DNA of 64,000 nt, from the NCBI RefSeq assembly GCF_005405905.1, contig NZ_BJHU01000048.1, forward strand, positions 30,675 to 94,674, in the 5' to 3' direction. Below are positions 29,744-38,556 of this stretch, piece after piece. The notes beneath the pieces are model-generated. The model saw only the letters and a list, made by a program, of their open reading frames with translations, was not told the origin of the DNA and did no database searches. The first letter of the stretch is position 1, and each line of letters opens with the position of its first letter. This DNA is from Acidovorax sp. NB1 (GTDB taxonomy: Bacteria > Pseudomonadota > Gammaproteobacteria > Burkholderiales > Burkholderiaceae_C). A program made the translations under genes and the position numbers.

Positions 29744-30358
29744 ATGACGGTGCAGCTAGATGCCGAACAAATCGACGCGCTCAGCGAGATCTTCAACATC
29801 GGCGTAGGCAAGGCCGCCGCCGCCATGGGCGCACTCATGCGCGACGAAGTGCTGCTGTCGGTGCCCCATGTGAGCATCTTTACCGTGAGCGAAGCCGCCC
29901 AGCAGCTGGGGGCTGCAGGCAGCACCATGTATGGCGTGCGCCAGCCATTTCGCGGCACCTTCAACGGCGACGCCCTGCTGATCTTCCCCGGCCACAAGAG
30001 CCTGGAGATCGTGCGCATCGTCGCGGGCCAGAGCGTTCCCGGCGAAGACCTCAGCGCCATCGAGCAGGACGCCATGACTGAAGTGGGCAACGTCATGCTC
30101 AACGCCTGCATCGCGGCCCTGTCCGACCTGCTGGGCAACGAATTCCAGCTCAGCCCGCCCAGCATCGACGTGGGCGACAGCCGCACCATCCTGGGCACCC
30201 GCATCCAGAACCACCTGGTGGTCTTCCTCCACATCCGCTTCGAGCTGCTGAGCAGCCAGATCGAGGGGTTTGTGGTGTTCGTGCTCAACACCACCTCGCT
30301 GGAAGGCCTGCGCACCGCCGTGAACCGGCTGCTGGGGCGGCCTGCCGAGACGGACTGA
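29744..30358 (+). CDS. CheC/CheX-type phosphatase
   Basis: This is a 204-residue CheC-like protein with both active-site helices: LSEIFNIGVGKAA near residue 13 and MTEVGNVMLNAC near residue 107, each with the Glu and Asn needed to hydrolyse phospho-Asp. CheC-family phosphatases dephosphorylate CheY-like receivers. Its partner is probably the receiver encoded immediately upstream; together with the diguanylate cyclase they form a small signalling operon. It is the last backbone gene: the Tn7-like element starts about 125 bases after its stop. Confidence 0.9.
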   Translation: MTVQLDAEQIDALSEIFNIGVGKAAAAMGALMRDEVLLSVPHVSIFTVSEAAQQLGAAGSTMYGVRQPFRGTFNGDALLIFPGHKSLEIVRIVAGQSVPGEDLSAIEQDAMTEVGNVMLNACIAALSDLLGNEFQLSPPSIDVGDSRTILGTRIQNHLVVFLHIRFELLSSQIEGFVVFVLNTTSLEGLRTAVNRLLGRPAETD

Positions 30359-30481
30359 CCTTCGCCAACCCGCTGCATGCGGGCAGAGCGTGGCTGGCGG
30401 CTGTGCGACACTCGCCGCCATCTGTGTTGCGCCGCCCCACGGCGGCTGGCGCGCCCCGCCCTCACCCACCTGGGTCTTAAT

Positions 30482-30604
30482 AACAATGAGTGGATCTGGT
30501 ATTGCCGTTCTAAAGGGCACGGCCAAGCGGGAGAATGCGAATGAGGAATGCAATGAGTGGATCTTGGGCTTGCTAGAACCAGCTCGCTAACAATGATTGG
30601 ATCT
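30482..30604 (+). repeat. Three direct repeats, putative TnsB-binding sites at the transposon left end
   Basis: CAATGAGTGGATCT occurs at 30484-30497 and 30551-30564, and CAATGATTGGATCT at 30591-30604. Copies one and three are preceded by TAA. All three point the same way, with start-to-start spacings of 67 and 40 bases. Three spaced sites is the arrangement of the left end of Tn7. They begin exactly where the base composition changes. Confidence 0.75.
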
Positions 30605-31034
30605 ACTGGCAGAGGGACTCCAAAACACGAGAGGGCAGTGCCATAGGGCAGTGGGCACAATACTGATAACCCTCGGCTGGGTCGCGTAGCAGTACTCATT
30701 TTTGCCTTGTTGCGGACATTGAAAGCGCAATAGAACTAGCCCACTTGCGCTCACTGAAAGTATTCCACTAGGTGATTGACAAGCGAGATTTCCTTACCGG
30801 TCGCGCAATTGAATCGCATATGACGGTAGTGATGCCTGGTCAGTCCAGCGCCATGAGTACCCTCAGCAGGATTCCTCAGTCACCGGCTGCAAACGGCCAA
30901 GACGGTGTGGAAACAAATGGGTTTCGATTGGCGGGTGGTGCATCTCCACTACAGTGAGGCTGCTTCTCAAACGCCTGCTCTTGGCTGTCCATGTTTCCGG
31001 ATTCGCAAACGCCTTTGCACTGCAAAAAATGTGG
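30605..31034 (+). other. Non-coding stretch between transposon end and cargo gene
   Basis: I see no gene in these 430 bases; the short open frames have no start signal or recognisable product. Base composition is that of the transposon. Confidence 0.4.
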
Positions 31035-32096
31035 CTAGCAACGAGCTGAGAGGTGCCCATCCTCGTACACATGCCCCTGCGGCCGCCATGCAATAACGCC
31101 TTCCGTTCGCGCGCGTACCTCAGGAGCTGCCAAACAAGTTGCGACGGCTTCATAGCCGACCGCACCTGGATAGGGCGCCACGCGAATCGGTGGGCTGTGA
31201 TTGGCAGGGCAGAGAAGAATGGACTCTCCAGTGCCAATGGAAGCTAAATCGAGGATGACAGCAGAACGTGTCATTAAGAAGAGCGGGCGCTCCAAGGACA
31301 TGCGGCGACGCAAATAGGCAGACAGAGCCTGTTGAGTGGGCGTATCCAGTCCGTGCTCGACCATGTCGACGACCAGAATGGTTGGCCCTTCGGCTTCCAG
31401 TCCGATCAGCAAAGCGATTAGCGCCTCGGAGGCGACAGCGCCGTCTTCGACCAGCCAATCAATCGCATGGTTGACGCGTAGCCGTAGGTTCGTGTCCGCA
31501 TCTAAGCGCGCCTTGGCATCACCTGACAGAACCCGCTCTAGACCAAGGAACGCAGCCGAAGGAAGCACCTCGGCTAGACGCAGCGCCAATCGAGTTTTTC
31601 CACTTCCTAACGGGCCCACGATGTAGTTCAGGGGACGTATGTCGTGCAAGCGGAAGTATTCACCACCCCAGGGCCAGGGAAGTTCGAATTCAACACTCAG
31701 CCCACTGGTCGAATCCTGCAAGCGCGTCAACTCGGTGAGGGTTGGCCTCTGTCCACTGTCCAATTTGGCTCGTAGGCCACGAACACGTTCGATGGTGTCT
31801 CCCAATCGACGCGCAGCGCCTTCCAGCACAGCCTGATGCAAGGCCAAGGCAGGCTCAAGTCCCTCGGCCTCGCCTTTTAAAACACCGGCCACTTGCGCAA
31901 GACTCAAGCCCAGCGCACGAAGGGCCACAATTTCGCCGGCACGCTGCATCTCCTCCGGTCCGTAAGACCGCCAGCCAGCCTCGGTGCGCGTCGGCGCAAT
32001 AAGACCACGTTGCTCGTAAATACGTAGCGCTTTTGCGGAGATGTCAAGCCTTCTCGCTGCCTCTGAAGGGCTCAGGAATCGCATTCGGTTGCTCAC
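31035..32096 (-). CDS. MerR-type DNA-binding domain fused to a P-loop ATPase
   Basis: The protein has 353 residues. Residues 6-75 are a MerR helix-turn-helix (LSPSEAARRLDISAKALRIY, then GLIAPTRTEAGWRSYGPEEM), followed by a dimerisation coiled coil (about 80-125). The C-terminal half is a nucleotide-binding domain with Walker A GPLGSGKT (161-168) and Walker B TILVVDMVEHGLD (239-251), resembling a reduced ABC-type ATPase. Ordinary MerR regulators have a small effector domain here. I chose the GTG start at 32096 because AGAGGTGA lies 5 bases ahead. Its promoter has MerR-type geometry, so autoregulation is likely. It sits between the transposon end and the tniQ genes as cargo; its target is unknown. 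Confidence 0.8.
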   Translation of the reverse strand: MSNRMRFLSPSEAARRLDISAKALRIYEQRGLIAPTRTEAGWRSYGPEEMQRAGEIVALRALGLSLAQVAGVLKGEAEGLEPALALHQAVLEGAARRLGDTIERVRGLRAKLDSGQRPTLTELTRLQDSTSGLSVEFELPWPWGGEYFRLHDIRPLNYIVGPLGSGKTRLALRLAEVLPSAAFLGLERVLSGDAKARLDADTNLRLRVNHAIDWLVEDGAVASEALIALLIGLEAEGPTILVVDMVEHGLDTPTQQALSAYLRRRMSLERPLFLMTRSAVILDLASIGTGESILLCPANHSPPIRVAPYPGAVGYEAVATCLAAPEVRARTEGVIAWRPQGHVYEDGHLSARC

Positions 32097-32127
32097 AAAT
32101 TCACCTCTTCACATTTTGGAAGAGGCT

Positions 32128-32159
32128 TTTATAAAGGTGGCCCCAAGGGGCGGGGCAAG
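32128..32159 (-). promoter_or_regulatory. MerR-type promoter/operator of the MerR-ATPase gene
   Basis: On the minus strand, CTTGCC (32159-32154) and TATAAA (32133-32128) are separated by a 20-base spacer containing the inverted repeat GCCCC-TT-GGGGC (32140-32151). An over-long spacer with a central dyad is the mark of MerR-controlled promoters. Confidence 0.55.
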
Positions 32160-32258
32160 CGAATTTTGAACAAAGCGCACGAACACTAGCTTCTGGTTCT
32201 CCTGAGCTAGGCTTCGAATGTCCCGAGTTGACCGAATTCTGCCCCACAAGAGCGCAGG

Positions 32259-32276
32259 GGTCGGATTTTTCCGACC
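32259..32276. other. Perfect hairpin between tniQ and the MerR-ATPase gene
   Basis: GGTCGGA-TTTT-TCCGACC is a perfect 7-bp stem. It lies between the end of the tns operon (stop at 32349, minus strand) and the promoter of the cargo gene, so it may end the tns transcript. No long T-run follows on the minus strand. Confidence 0.45.
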
Positions 32277-32348
32277 TGTCAACGCTGTCGGCGGAGTGGC
32301 CGCATCGAAATGGACCCCGTGTTCAGGCGTGTCCGAAATACGCAGTTG

Positions 32349-33800
32349 TCATGGGTCATTATGAAAGCACGGGACGTTGGGAATCATAAAAAATTTCAGC
32401 GCCCGAAGCTGAGGCCAAGATTGAGCACGCTGTATAACGTATGTATAGAATTTATATGGACACTCGTACCTCACCTCTACTCCATCGAGCAGCACTACAG
32501 GGCTTTCGCTCCGGGCGCCATCCAGAAGCACCACTTCGCAATGTAGTTCCAATAGCTTACAAGCGAATTTGAATCGCTCCATCACACGGCAGTTCTCAGC
32601 GCTCCTCACCAAAACTTTCGGCGGCCTCGCTATTTTCCCATCGTTGAAATTGAGCCTGCGCAGCCTTTCCCGCAGAAATATCGCCCTGCGCGCGTGAATA
32701 ACCAATTGCTCCCAGCTTTCAAGCGTAGCAACAAACCGACGGAGCTCCTTATTGGAATAGCCAAACCTGCGAATGGCTGACCAGTCCCCAAGAAAAACCC
32801 AATACATAACCCGCATAGGTATCCCGAATTCTCGAGCCCGACATTTGATGCGAGAATGCACCAGAAAGTTAGTTTTGAACTTCCAACTGGGCGTACGAAC
32901 TGCTGGGCCGATCGGCAAGCCGTCTTCTTTGACGATCACTGCATGAAAGAAGCTGGCCAATACGTATGCGGAAATAACGCTATTTGGAGGAGTACCAAAC
33001 AACAATGCAGCACGAATCTCCTGCGGATTGGCACTACTCACCTCGCAGGCGCCTTGCAAATCATTTTTAGCCCAAAACCTAGAGAACATTGGAAATAAGT
33101 CAACACCATGCTCCAAAGTAAGCTCGGCAAAACGATCCAACGCAACTTTCAACATCCGCGGCCCGACTTCAGGTGCACGCCCTTCCATTCCACAACCAAG
33201 CAGCTCAACCAACGCCCTATAGCCGTCTGAAGGTGTATGAGGAACCGGTCGTCCTTTTGTCGATCCACATTGGCGGCATAGCTGAAGTTCGCCTCTATAT
33301 GGTGCACAACGGATCGGCGACTCAAAACCTGCTTGGCACTTCGCACACTCCTCTTCCAGTACTACGTCATGCCTCGGGCAAGTGCGTACAACGGTTAATT
33401 GATGCAGACTCCGACCGAAGGCGAATCCATACTCCTTAAGATCCTCAGATATGCAGCGCGGGCAACGCCTATAGCTCGGCGCGCGTTTTGGCATCAAGCG
33501 CATGACCCTTTCGGAAAAATCATCGTCAACATGCGCCGAGGTCATTTCTGGTATCACGCTATGATTCGCAGATTCGCAAAGCGTTGCGACTACCAAAGGC
33601 CAGACGGAGTGCCTCACAAGTATCTGCAACGGATTACTTCGACCGCTGAGCATGGACTCAGAAACCTGATTGGCGCGCCAAATAAGGCACCTCCTCTTGA
33701 AAGGACTTGCTCTTCCACCACGCAAATATTGCAGCAAGTTTACATAGGAATCGAGCTCTACTCCATCTGGCACGTTTGCTATCATCGCCTGAATTTCCAA
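32349..33800 (-). CDS. tniQ: TniQ/TnsD-family target-selection protein, second copy
   Basis: The protein has 483 residues. A cysteine-rich zinc-finger region includes RRCPRCISEDL, VRTCPRHDVVLEEECAKC and LQLCRQCG, the pattern of TniQ/TnsD proteins. A helical, DNA-binding-like C-terminal half follows. These proteins recognise the insertion target and recruit TnsC. This one is longer and more divergent than the preceding tniQ, like the TnsD partner in elements with two such genes. Its start overlaps the end of the upstream tniQ by 19 bases. It is the last gene of the tns operon. Confidence 0.8.
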   Translation of the reverse strand: MEIQAMIANVPDGVELDSYVNLLQYLRGGRASPFKRRCLIWRANQVSESMLSGRSNPLQILVRHSVWPLVVATLCESANHSVIPEMTSAHVDDDFSERVMRLMPKRAPSYRRCPRCISEDLKEYGFAFGRSLHQLTVVRTCPRHDVVLEEECAKCQAGFESPIRCAPYRGELQLCRQCGSTKGRPVPHTPSDGYRALVELLGCGMEGRAPEVGPRMLKVALDRFAELTLEHGVDLFPMFSRFWAKNDLQGACEVSSANPQEIRAALLFGTPPNSVISAYVLASFFHAVIVKEDGLPIGPAVRTPSWKFKTNFLVHSRIKCRAREFGIPMRVMYWVFLGDWSAIRRFGYSNKELRRFVATLESWEQLVIHARRAIFLRERLRRLNFNDGKIARPPKVLVRSAENCRVMERFKFACKLLELHCEVVLLDGARSESPVVLLDGVEVRYECPYKFYTYVIQRAQSWPQLRALKFFMIPNVPCFHNDP

Positions 33801-34906
33801 TGCTGAGTGATACCGGAAAGATCTGGATTAGTGCGTATCCATCTGCGGACGGTAGGTGCTGTAACTCTCAGCATCGCGGCCGCTTCGGTAAGGCTACGCG
33901 CGCGCTCAAAAGCGTGCTGGATTTCCTGCGGAATATCTTCGATATCTGACCACAAGGAGAGCTGAGTAGACTGCGAAACAGACAGGTTTGCAAAAAAAAT
34001 GTCAATCGAAGTCCATGATCGCTCACTGAAATATGCAATCGCAAACGCCCATCTCAAAGGATTTCTTTCTGAGCGCCGTTTTCTAATCACATCAGTGAGC
34101 CAAAATCTTGGAAATGCCTTAATACATGTCGCGGTGCGAGTACACCACTGAAACAAGGTCGAACGGCTCCATTCACGCTCCACGAGTTCAGGGTCTAACC
34201 TTTTAGCATCCAGTGCACCATAGGCTTCACACAGCACCTTGCAGGCATTATTCCGAAGCAGATTTACGTCTACTGCTTCGCATTCGAAAATGTACCGAGC
34301 CGCCCTGGCTACGGCAATCATGAACTCCAGCTCCCTTTGCGAAGCAATACATATTTCGCCTGCTCGTCTCGAAAGAGGCAGGGTCCAAATCTGGCGAACT
34401 TGCGAATACTCAACTAATGGTTGAGCATGTTCTACGCAGACTACGACGCCCGGAAGTTGATGAGAGACTCGCCAGATCGCAACTCCATGCGACGAAATAT
34501 GCTCTGATGCGCATTTTTCACAGTAGCGCAGAGATGTGCTGCCGCCCGATTTTGCGCTGAACAAGTGAGCTGGGGGTAGCTCACCAAGCTCCACACGTCG
34601 CCGATCATCTGAATCAGCAAGTGCGAGATAAGAACCCGCCACCGTTCTATTTTTCAGAATTGAGTGAGGCGAACCCAGCAGCCCCATGGTCACGCGGTCA
34701 AACCATTCAAAGGGGTTTGGTGCATACCAAACTTTTGCGGCACTCGAAACTCCAAATAATGCCAGCCCGGTAGTTCGCGTGCGATTCAATGTATGACTGT
34801 GCCAACGACAGCACCATGAGTAGAGAGACTCATCCTCCATCCAGGAGGGAACGAACTGAAGGCCGTGTCCCCCTTGAAGTTGGTTGTCATTGGATTCAAC
34901 TACCAT
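33782..34906 (-). CDS. tniQ: TniQ-family target-selection protein, first copy
   Basis: The protein has about 374 residues. The N-terminus has the TniQ opening FVPSWMEDESLYSWCCRWHS. The zinc-binding part includes RYCEKCASEH and VVCVEHAQPL. A helix-turn-helix-like segment (SLTEAAAMLRVTAPTVRRWI) lies near the C-terminus. It should bridge target DNA and TnsC. I chose the ATG complementary to 34904-34906, which overlaps the end of tnsC by 11 bases. An upstream in-frame start would add 36 residues with no family resemblance. Confidence 0.85.
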   Translation of the reverse strand: MVVESNDNQLQGGHGLQFVPSWMEDESLYSWCCRWHSHTLNRTRTTGLALFGVSSAAKVWYAPNPFEWFDRVTMGLLGSPHSILKNRTVAGSYLALADSDDRRRVELGELPPAHLFSAKSGGSTSLRYCEKCASEHISSHGVAIWRVSHQLPGVVVCVEHAQPLVEYSQVRQIWTLPLSRRAGEICIASQRELEFMIAVARAARYIFECEAVDVNLLRNNACKVLCEAYGALDAKRLDPELVEREWSRSTLFQWCTRTATCIKAFPRFWLTDVIRKRRSERNPLRWAFAIAYFSERSWTSIDIFFANLSVSQSTQLSLWSDIEDIPQEIQHAFERARSLTEAAAMLRVTAPTVRRWIRTNPDLSGITQHWKFRR

Positions 34907-36146
34907 TTGCTCTTTTTCTCCGCTCTCGCTCCCATTTGTCGCGCAGATAAGATACTGGCTGATCAGTAAATTCTTTTGCAAGAGCTTGGAGATCCTTATT
35001 TCGATAGGCATCAATAAGTGAGTGCATTCCGACCATAGAGGGTGACCAAAAAGCCGCCTCTACATGATCGCGCATCACTCTTGAAGCACCGCTACGAAAG
35101 GCTTCTATCAGACATTCCCGCCGATACAAGCTCAGTACTCCGGGGATTCCTCCTGTCCGATCGAAGAGATATTGGGGGAGATTAGCAATATGCTCATCCT
35201 CTTCTGGAAAAATTCCCCACGCCCAAATTCCAGGAACCAAATCAAGCTCCCATTCTTCATCCTTGTGATCAAACGCCGGGGCGAAATCAAACTGACCACC
35301 GGCGGTAAGCCTCCGTCGATCTTGTGAGAACGCCATGATTCGATCAAAAGAGATCGGATTCCCCACCAGAACCAGGGGCACTCCTGAATTCATAATTTTC
35401 AAAAAGACCGTGGAAAATTCATTACCCAGGGTTTGAGAAGAAACATTCCGCTCCTGCACTTCCTCGATAATCAACAGCCCGCACCGATGAACAGCTAAAA
35501 TCTTTAGCACCTCCACCAATAGTTGCTCTTGCGTCAAGCGGTTACTGATCTCATTGCCATATTTCGTATCCAGTGCTTCGTCGACTTTCCAAATAACGTT
35601 AAGAAGCAACCCCTTGCGACTAAGATCGGCAGGCATATGTACGCGCAGATAGACCAGTTGCCGAAGCTCAATCCACCCACACTCATCGTTGACGGAATGA
35701 TCTACATACTGGGGAATTAGCCGTAGAAATGCATCGCATGAGTGGCTTTTTGAACTCCCGGTAGGCCCTTGCAGAATTGCGCCTGACGCACCCTCACCCA
35801 ACCAAGGAATGTCTTTTAGGTTCTGCTTATTTACGTTGTCCGAAAAGGTTGCAAGCTTGTATAGATAGTGCCGATTAGTGGGAAGCCGAGGATCTCGGCG
35901 TCGTAAACCAGAAATCATCATTGATGCGAGACTCATCGCGAGCACAACCGACCGTTGGCCGGGAATGAACATCTGCTCCACAAGATGAAGATGACTCTCA
36001 GAGATTTGCGTGCCTGCGGCCGACGTATTTGGCATCGGGTCAAAGTACAGATCTTCTGCCCATTGCATAAAACTGCGCTCTGGGAGCAGCGGCGCCAGAA
36101 GCGGGTTTCCCTGGTCAGTCAGGAAAAGTTGATTCGAACTTCCCAC
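34896..36146 (-). CDS. tnsC: TnsC-type AAA+ transposition regulator
   Basis: The protein has 416 residues. Walker A is GPTGSSKS (127-134) and Walker B is LLIIEE (about 224-229), with EVQERN after it. The AAA+ protein forms ATP-dependent filaments on DNA and passes the target from TniQ/TnsD to the TnsAB transposase. A GTG start is preceded by GAGGGTGAC and begins 1 base after the tnsB stop. Walker A has Ser where many relatives have Gly-Lys-Thr context, but the Lys is kept. Confidence 0.88.
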   Translation of the reverse strand: MGSSNQLFLTDQGNPLLAPLLPERSFMQWAEDLYFDPMPNTSAAGTQISESHLHLVEQMFIPGQRSVVLAMSLASMMISGLRRRDPRLPTNRHYLYKLATFSDNVNKQNLKDIPWLGEGASGAILQGPTGSSKSHSCDAFLRLIPQYVDHSVNDECGWIELRQLVYLRVHMPADLSRKGLLLNVIWKVDEALDTKYGNEISNRLTQEQLLVEVLKILAVHRCGLLIIEEVQERNVSSQTLGNEFSTVFLKIMNSGVPLVLVGNPISFDRIMAFSQDRRRLTAGGQFDFAPAFDHKDEEWELDLVPGIWAWGIFPEEDEHIANLPQYLFDRTGGIPGVLSLYRRECLIEAFRSGASRVMRDHVEAAFWSPSMVGMHSLIDAYRNKDLQALAKEFTDQPVSYLRDKWERERRKRANGS

Positions 36147-36147
36147 G

Positions 36148-38556
36148 TCACCCTCTTCTAGCTTTTCTGATTTGAGCCATCAAATCACCCGTGATGCTTT
36201 GAGCGCTTTCCCGACCAGGAGATGAGTGCGCTCTCCAGTCCGTCGGTTGTTCATCATTGCCCCGAGCAAGTCCGGGTAGCGCCGTCGGGCCTGATTGCCG
36301 AAGAGCTGGGACGTGCGCTAAGTCGTAGTCGGTCGATTGATCAGGAGAGATCGATTGCGCTTGCTCGCCGAAGTCCCCCAAACCGAGCGATTTCAGATGC
36401 TGCCGGGACAGTTCATCGTCCAAGTTTTTCCGTTTTTCATAGCCGGAACTACGAGACGGCTTGGCCTTGCCTGCATCAGCCAATGCTTGAGCTTTAGCGG
36501 CTTTTGCTGCCTTGTTTGCATCTTGGTTGCTCGAATGAAAAAAAGCGTCGCGCGATTCCTGATCTGACCGCATAGCGTCCACCACATGCTTGTCGTCATC
36601 AGTCATCAGCAAATACTCGAGCAACGTCAGTTCCTTAACCAGAGGATCCGCTGTCTTTAGGCTGAGCTGATGCAGACCTTGGCGCACCACATAGGCTGTC
36701 GAAATATCCTGAGGATCGAGCTGCAATTCACACGGAATACGACCACGGGTTGCGCGCTCGCATAGCCCCGATTCAGCTAACCAATTGCTGACGAAGACCA
36801 GGCCCGGAATGAGCCTTCGATCGTCCCGGGGGTCAAACACGTGAATCCCATCGCGATGAATCACTGCCTTGAGCTTAGGCAGACAATGGGCATGGAGCGT
36901 ATCCAGATCTGTGGGCTCACTGGTCACATATCCTTTTTCAACACACCACTCATAGATCGCACGACGTGTAGGCTTCACTCCCTCCGCCCGCATTTCGACA
37001 GTGAGTAGATGCGGAACCGCCTGTTCATTGTTGATATAGAGCACCGTCTCAATGACAAACTTCATGTTTTGCTCAAAGGTACGGCATGCATCTTCTTCGC
37101 GACTGGACTCCCCTCGCTCTTTTGGCTGACCTTGGGTAGATCCCGCAGCGTGATGGTCTGCATAGCGATGCATCATCAAGTGGGTGGCCTCGACCAAGCT
37201 TTTCATGTCCCCCGCGTACGAGCGCACAAACTCCAAGCCGACCTCTGTCGCGGACATCGTGCTGATACCCTTTTCGCTCTTGATCTCACCGTTGTCAGCT
37301 CTGATTCTTCTTGGCAGTCGAGAGTGCCAGTCTCCCTCGCTTATGGAGACGCCGTGCTTTGCGCAGAAGGCCACTTTGTCAGTTGCACAATGGAGAATTG
37401 CTAGCAGCGATGTCAACGTGCTAGGACGCTCGAATCCGCAGTAGAGGCCCAGGATGTATTCCGTACGAACGTCAATGACCACGGTTCTGTAAGTTGACGG
37501 AAGGACCTTGAGAAGGTTGACCGCTGAAACTAGCGTTTGGTCTTCACTGGTGCTGTCGATCAAACCAAGCTGCCCCACCGCAACAATGCCGTCCGAACGC
37601 AAACCCTTGAGAGCGCGTTTGACAGCTCTGTGCACACGTTCGCCCATATTGATCCGCGAGGCGGAACATAGTGACCGCGCTGCCCATATGAATGCTGCCT
37701 CCGTTGGGCGCTGATTGGCAGGGAGCAGGAAATACTGTCGCTGTGATCGATGGGTAATAGATTCATTTCCGGGCCAATGCTCTTCCATAGTCCGCAGGTA
37801 TGCGACATGAACAGACACTCGCTTTCGCTTGTATTTTCGATAGCCGTCTCTCAGTTTTCTTCGGTCTTCTTCGTCTGAAATATGTTCAGGAAGAGCGTCA
37901 GGAACGCGACACCTTCCACTAGGACGGCCCGTTTTTTTAACCGTGAACTTCTCTGTTCCTTTTCCTCCGATCTCCCCCCAATTGGGAAGTAACGCGTTTG
38001 GGTGGCCACACCCTAATAGGAAGCGCAACATTGCTTGCCGCACTTTTTTTGTAGTTGGGTAGTTCAACGCTTTCGATCTTGCTTGAACTTGCTCCTGCAA
38101 AAGTCCCAGCTCCAAAAGCTCATACTCACCAAAATCACCAACAATGGGAGCAATGATCTCCTTCTGTTGCTCTCTGTGGCTGAGCCACTCGAGTAGATTC
38201 CGGCGATTTTTCTCTATCGACGTGGCCTCTTGTTTCAGCTGGTCGTCAGTCAATAGCCATTCAGTCGGCACAGTGAAATCAACAAGCGAGACACTTCGAC
38301 CACCCCCGATGAGGGGAATCATCCCTCGTGCAATACGCCTTGGCATCCTTAGGTAGCAAGGCTTACGTTTCCTTTTCTCTTTGGCCTCTGAGGCGTTAGC
38401 TGGATCACCCTCCTGCGCTCCTTTCACAGACAACGCAGGAAACTCGATAAACAAAACGTCGTCGTTATCGACAAATTCATAGATGATCCGCCCAAGATCG
38501 GTGTAACCGTTGTCGTCGTGGATTCGAATGACTTTTCCCTTCAGTGATTCACGCAT
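36148..38556 (-). CDS. tnsB: TnsB-type DDE transposase
   Basis: The protein has 802 residues. The catalytic triad is visible as D334 (GLIDSTSED), D421 (RADNGE) and E456 (DMKSLVEATH). Basic helix-turn-helix regions precede the core (about 160-310). The C-terminal tail (about 690-800) is charged and low in complexity, and is the likely TnsC-contacting part. It cuts and joins the 3' ends of the transposon. It is about 100 residues longer than Tn7 TnsB. Its start overlaps the end of tnsA by 8 bases. Confidence 0.9.
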   Translation of the reverse strand: MRESLKGKVIRIHDDNGYTDLGRIIYEFVDNDDVLFIEFPALSVKGAQEGDPANASEAKEKRKRKPCYLRMPRRIARGMIPLIGGGRSVSLVDFTVPTEWLLTDDQLKQEATSIEKNRRNLLEWLSHREQQKEIIAPIVGDFGEYELLELGLLQEQVQARSKALNYPTTKKVRQAMLRFLLGCGHPNALLPNWGEIGGKGTEKFTVKKTGRPSGRCRVPDALPEHISDEEDRRKLRDGYRKYKRKRVSVHVAYLRTMEEHWPGNESITHRSQRQYFLLPANQRPTEAAFIWAARSLCSASRINMGERVHRAVKRALKGLRSDGIVAVGQLGLIDSTSEDQTLVSAVNLLKVLPSTYRTVVIDVRTEYILGLYCGFERPSTLTSLLAILHCATDKVAFCAKHGVSISEGDWHSRLPRRIRADNGEIKSEKGISTMSATEVGLEFVRSYAGDMKSLVEATHLMMHRYADHHAAGSTQGQPKERGESSREEDACRTFEQNMKFVIETVLYINNEQAVPHLLTVEMRAEGVKPTRRAIYEWCVEKGYVTSEPTDLDTLHAHCLPKLKAVIHRDGIHVFDPRDDRRLIPGLVFVSNWLAESGLCERATRGRIPCELQLDPQDISTAYVVRQGLHQLSLKTADPLVKELTLLEYLLMTDDDKHVVDAMRSDQESRDAFFHSSNQDANKAAKAAKAQALADAGKAKPSRSSGYEKRKNLDDELSRQHLKSLGLGDFGEQAQSISPDQSTDYDLAHVPALRQSGPTALPGLARGNDEQPTDWRAHSSPGRESAQSITGDLMAQIRKARRG

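Noticed and set aside
32200..32348. Possible remnant of an insertion sequence next to the tniQ gene
   Set aside because: The sequence has features that resemble insertion-sequence ends, but no transposase part or paired inverted repeat could be found.
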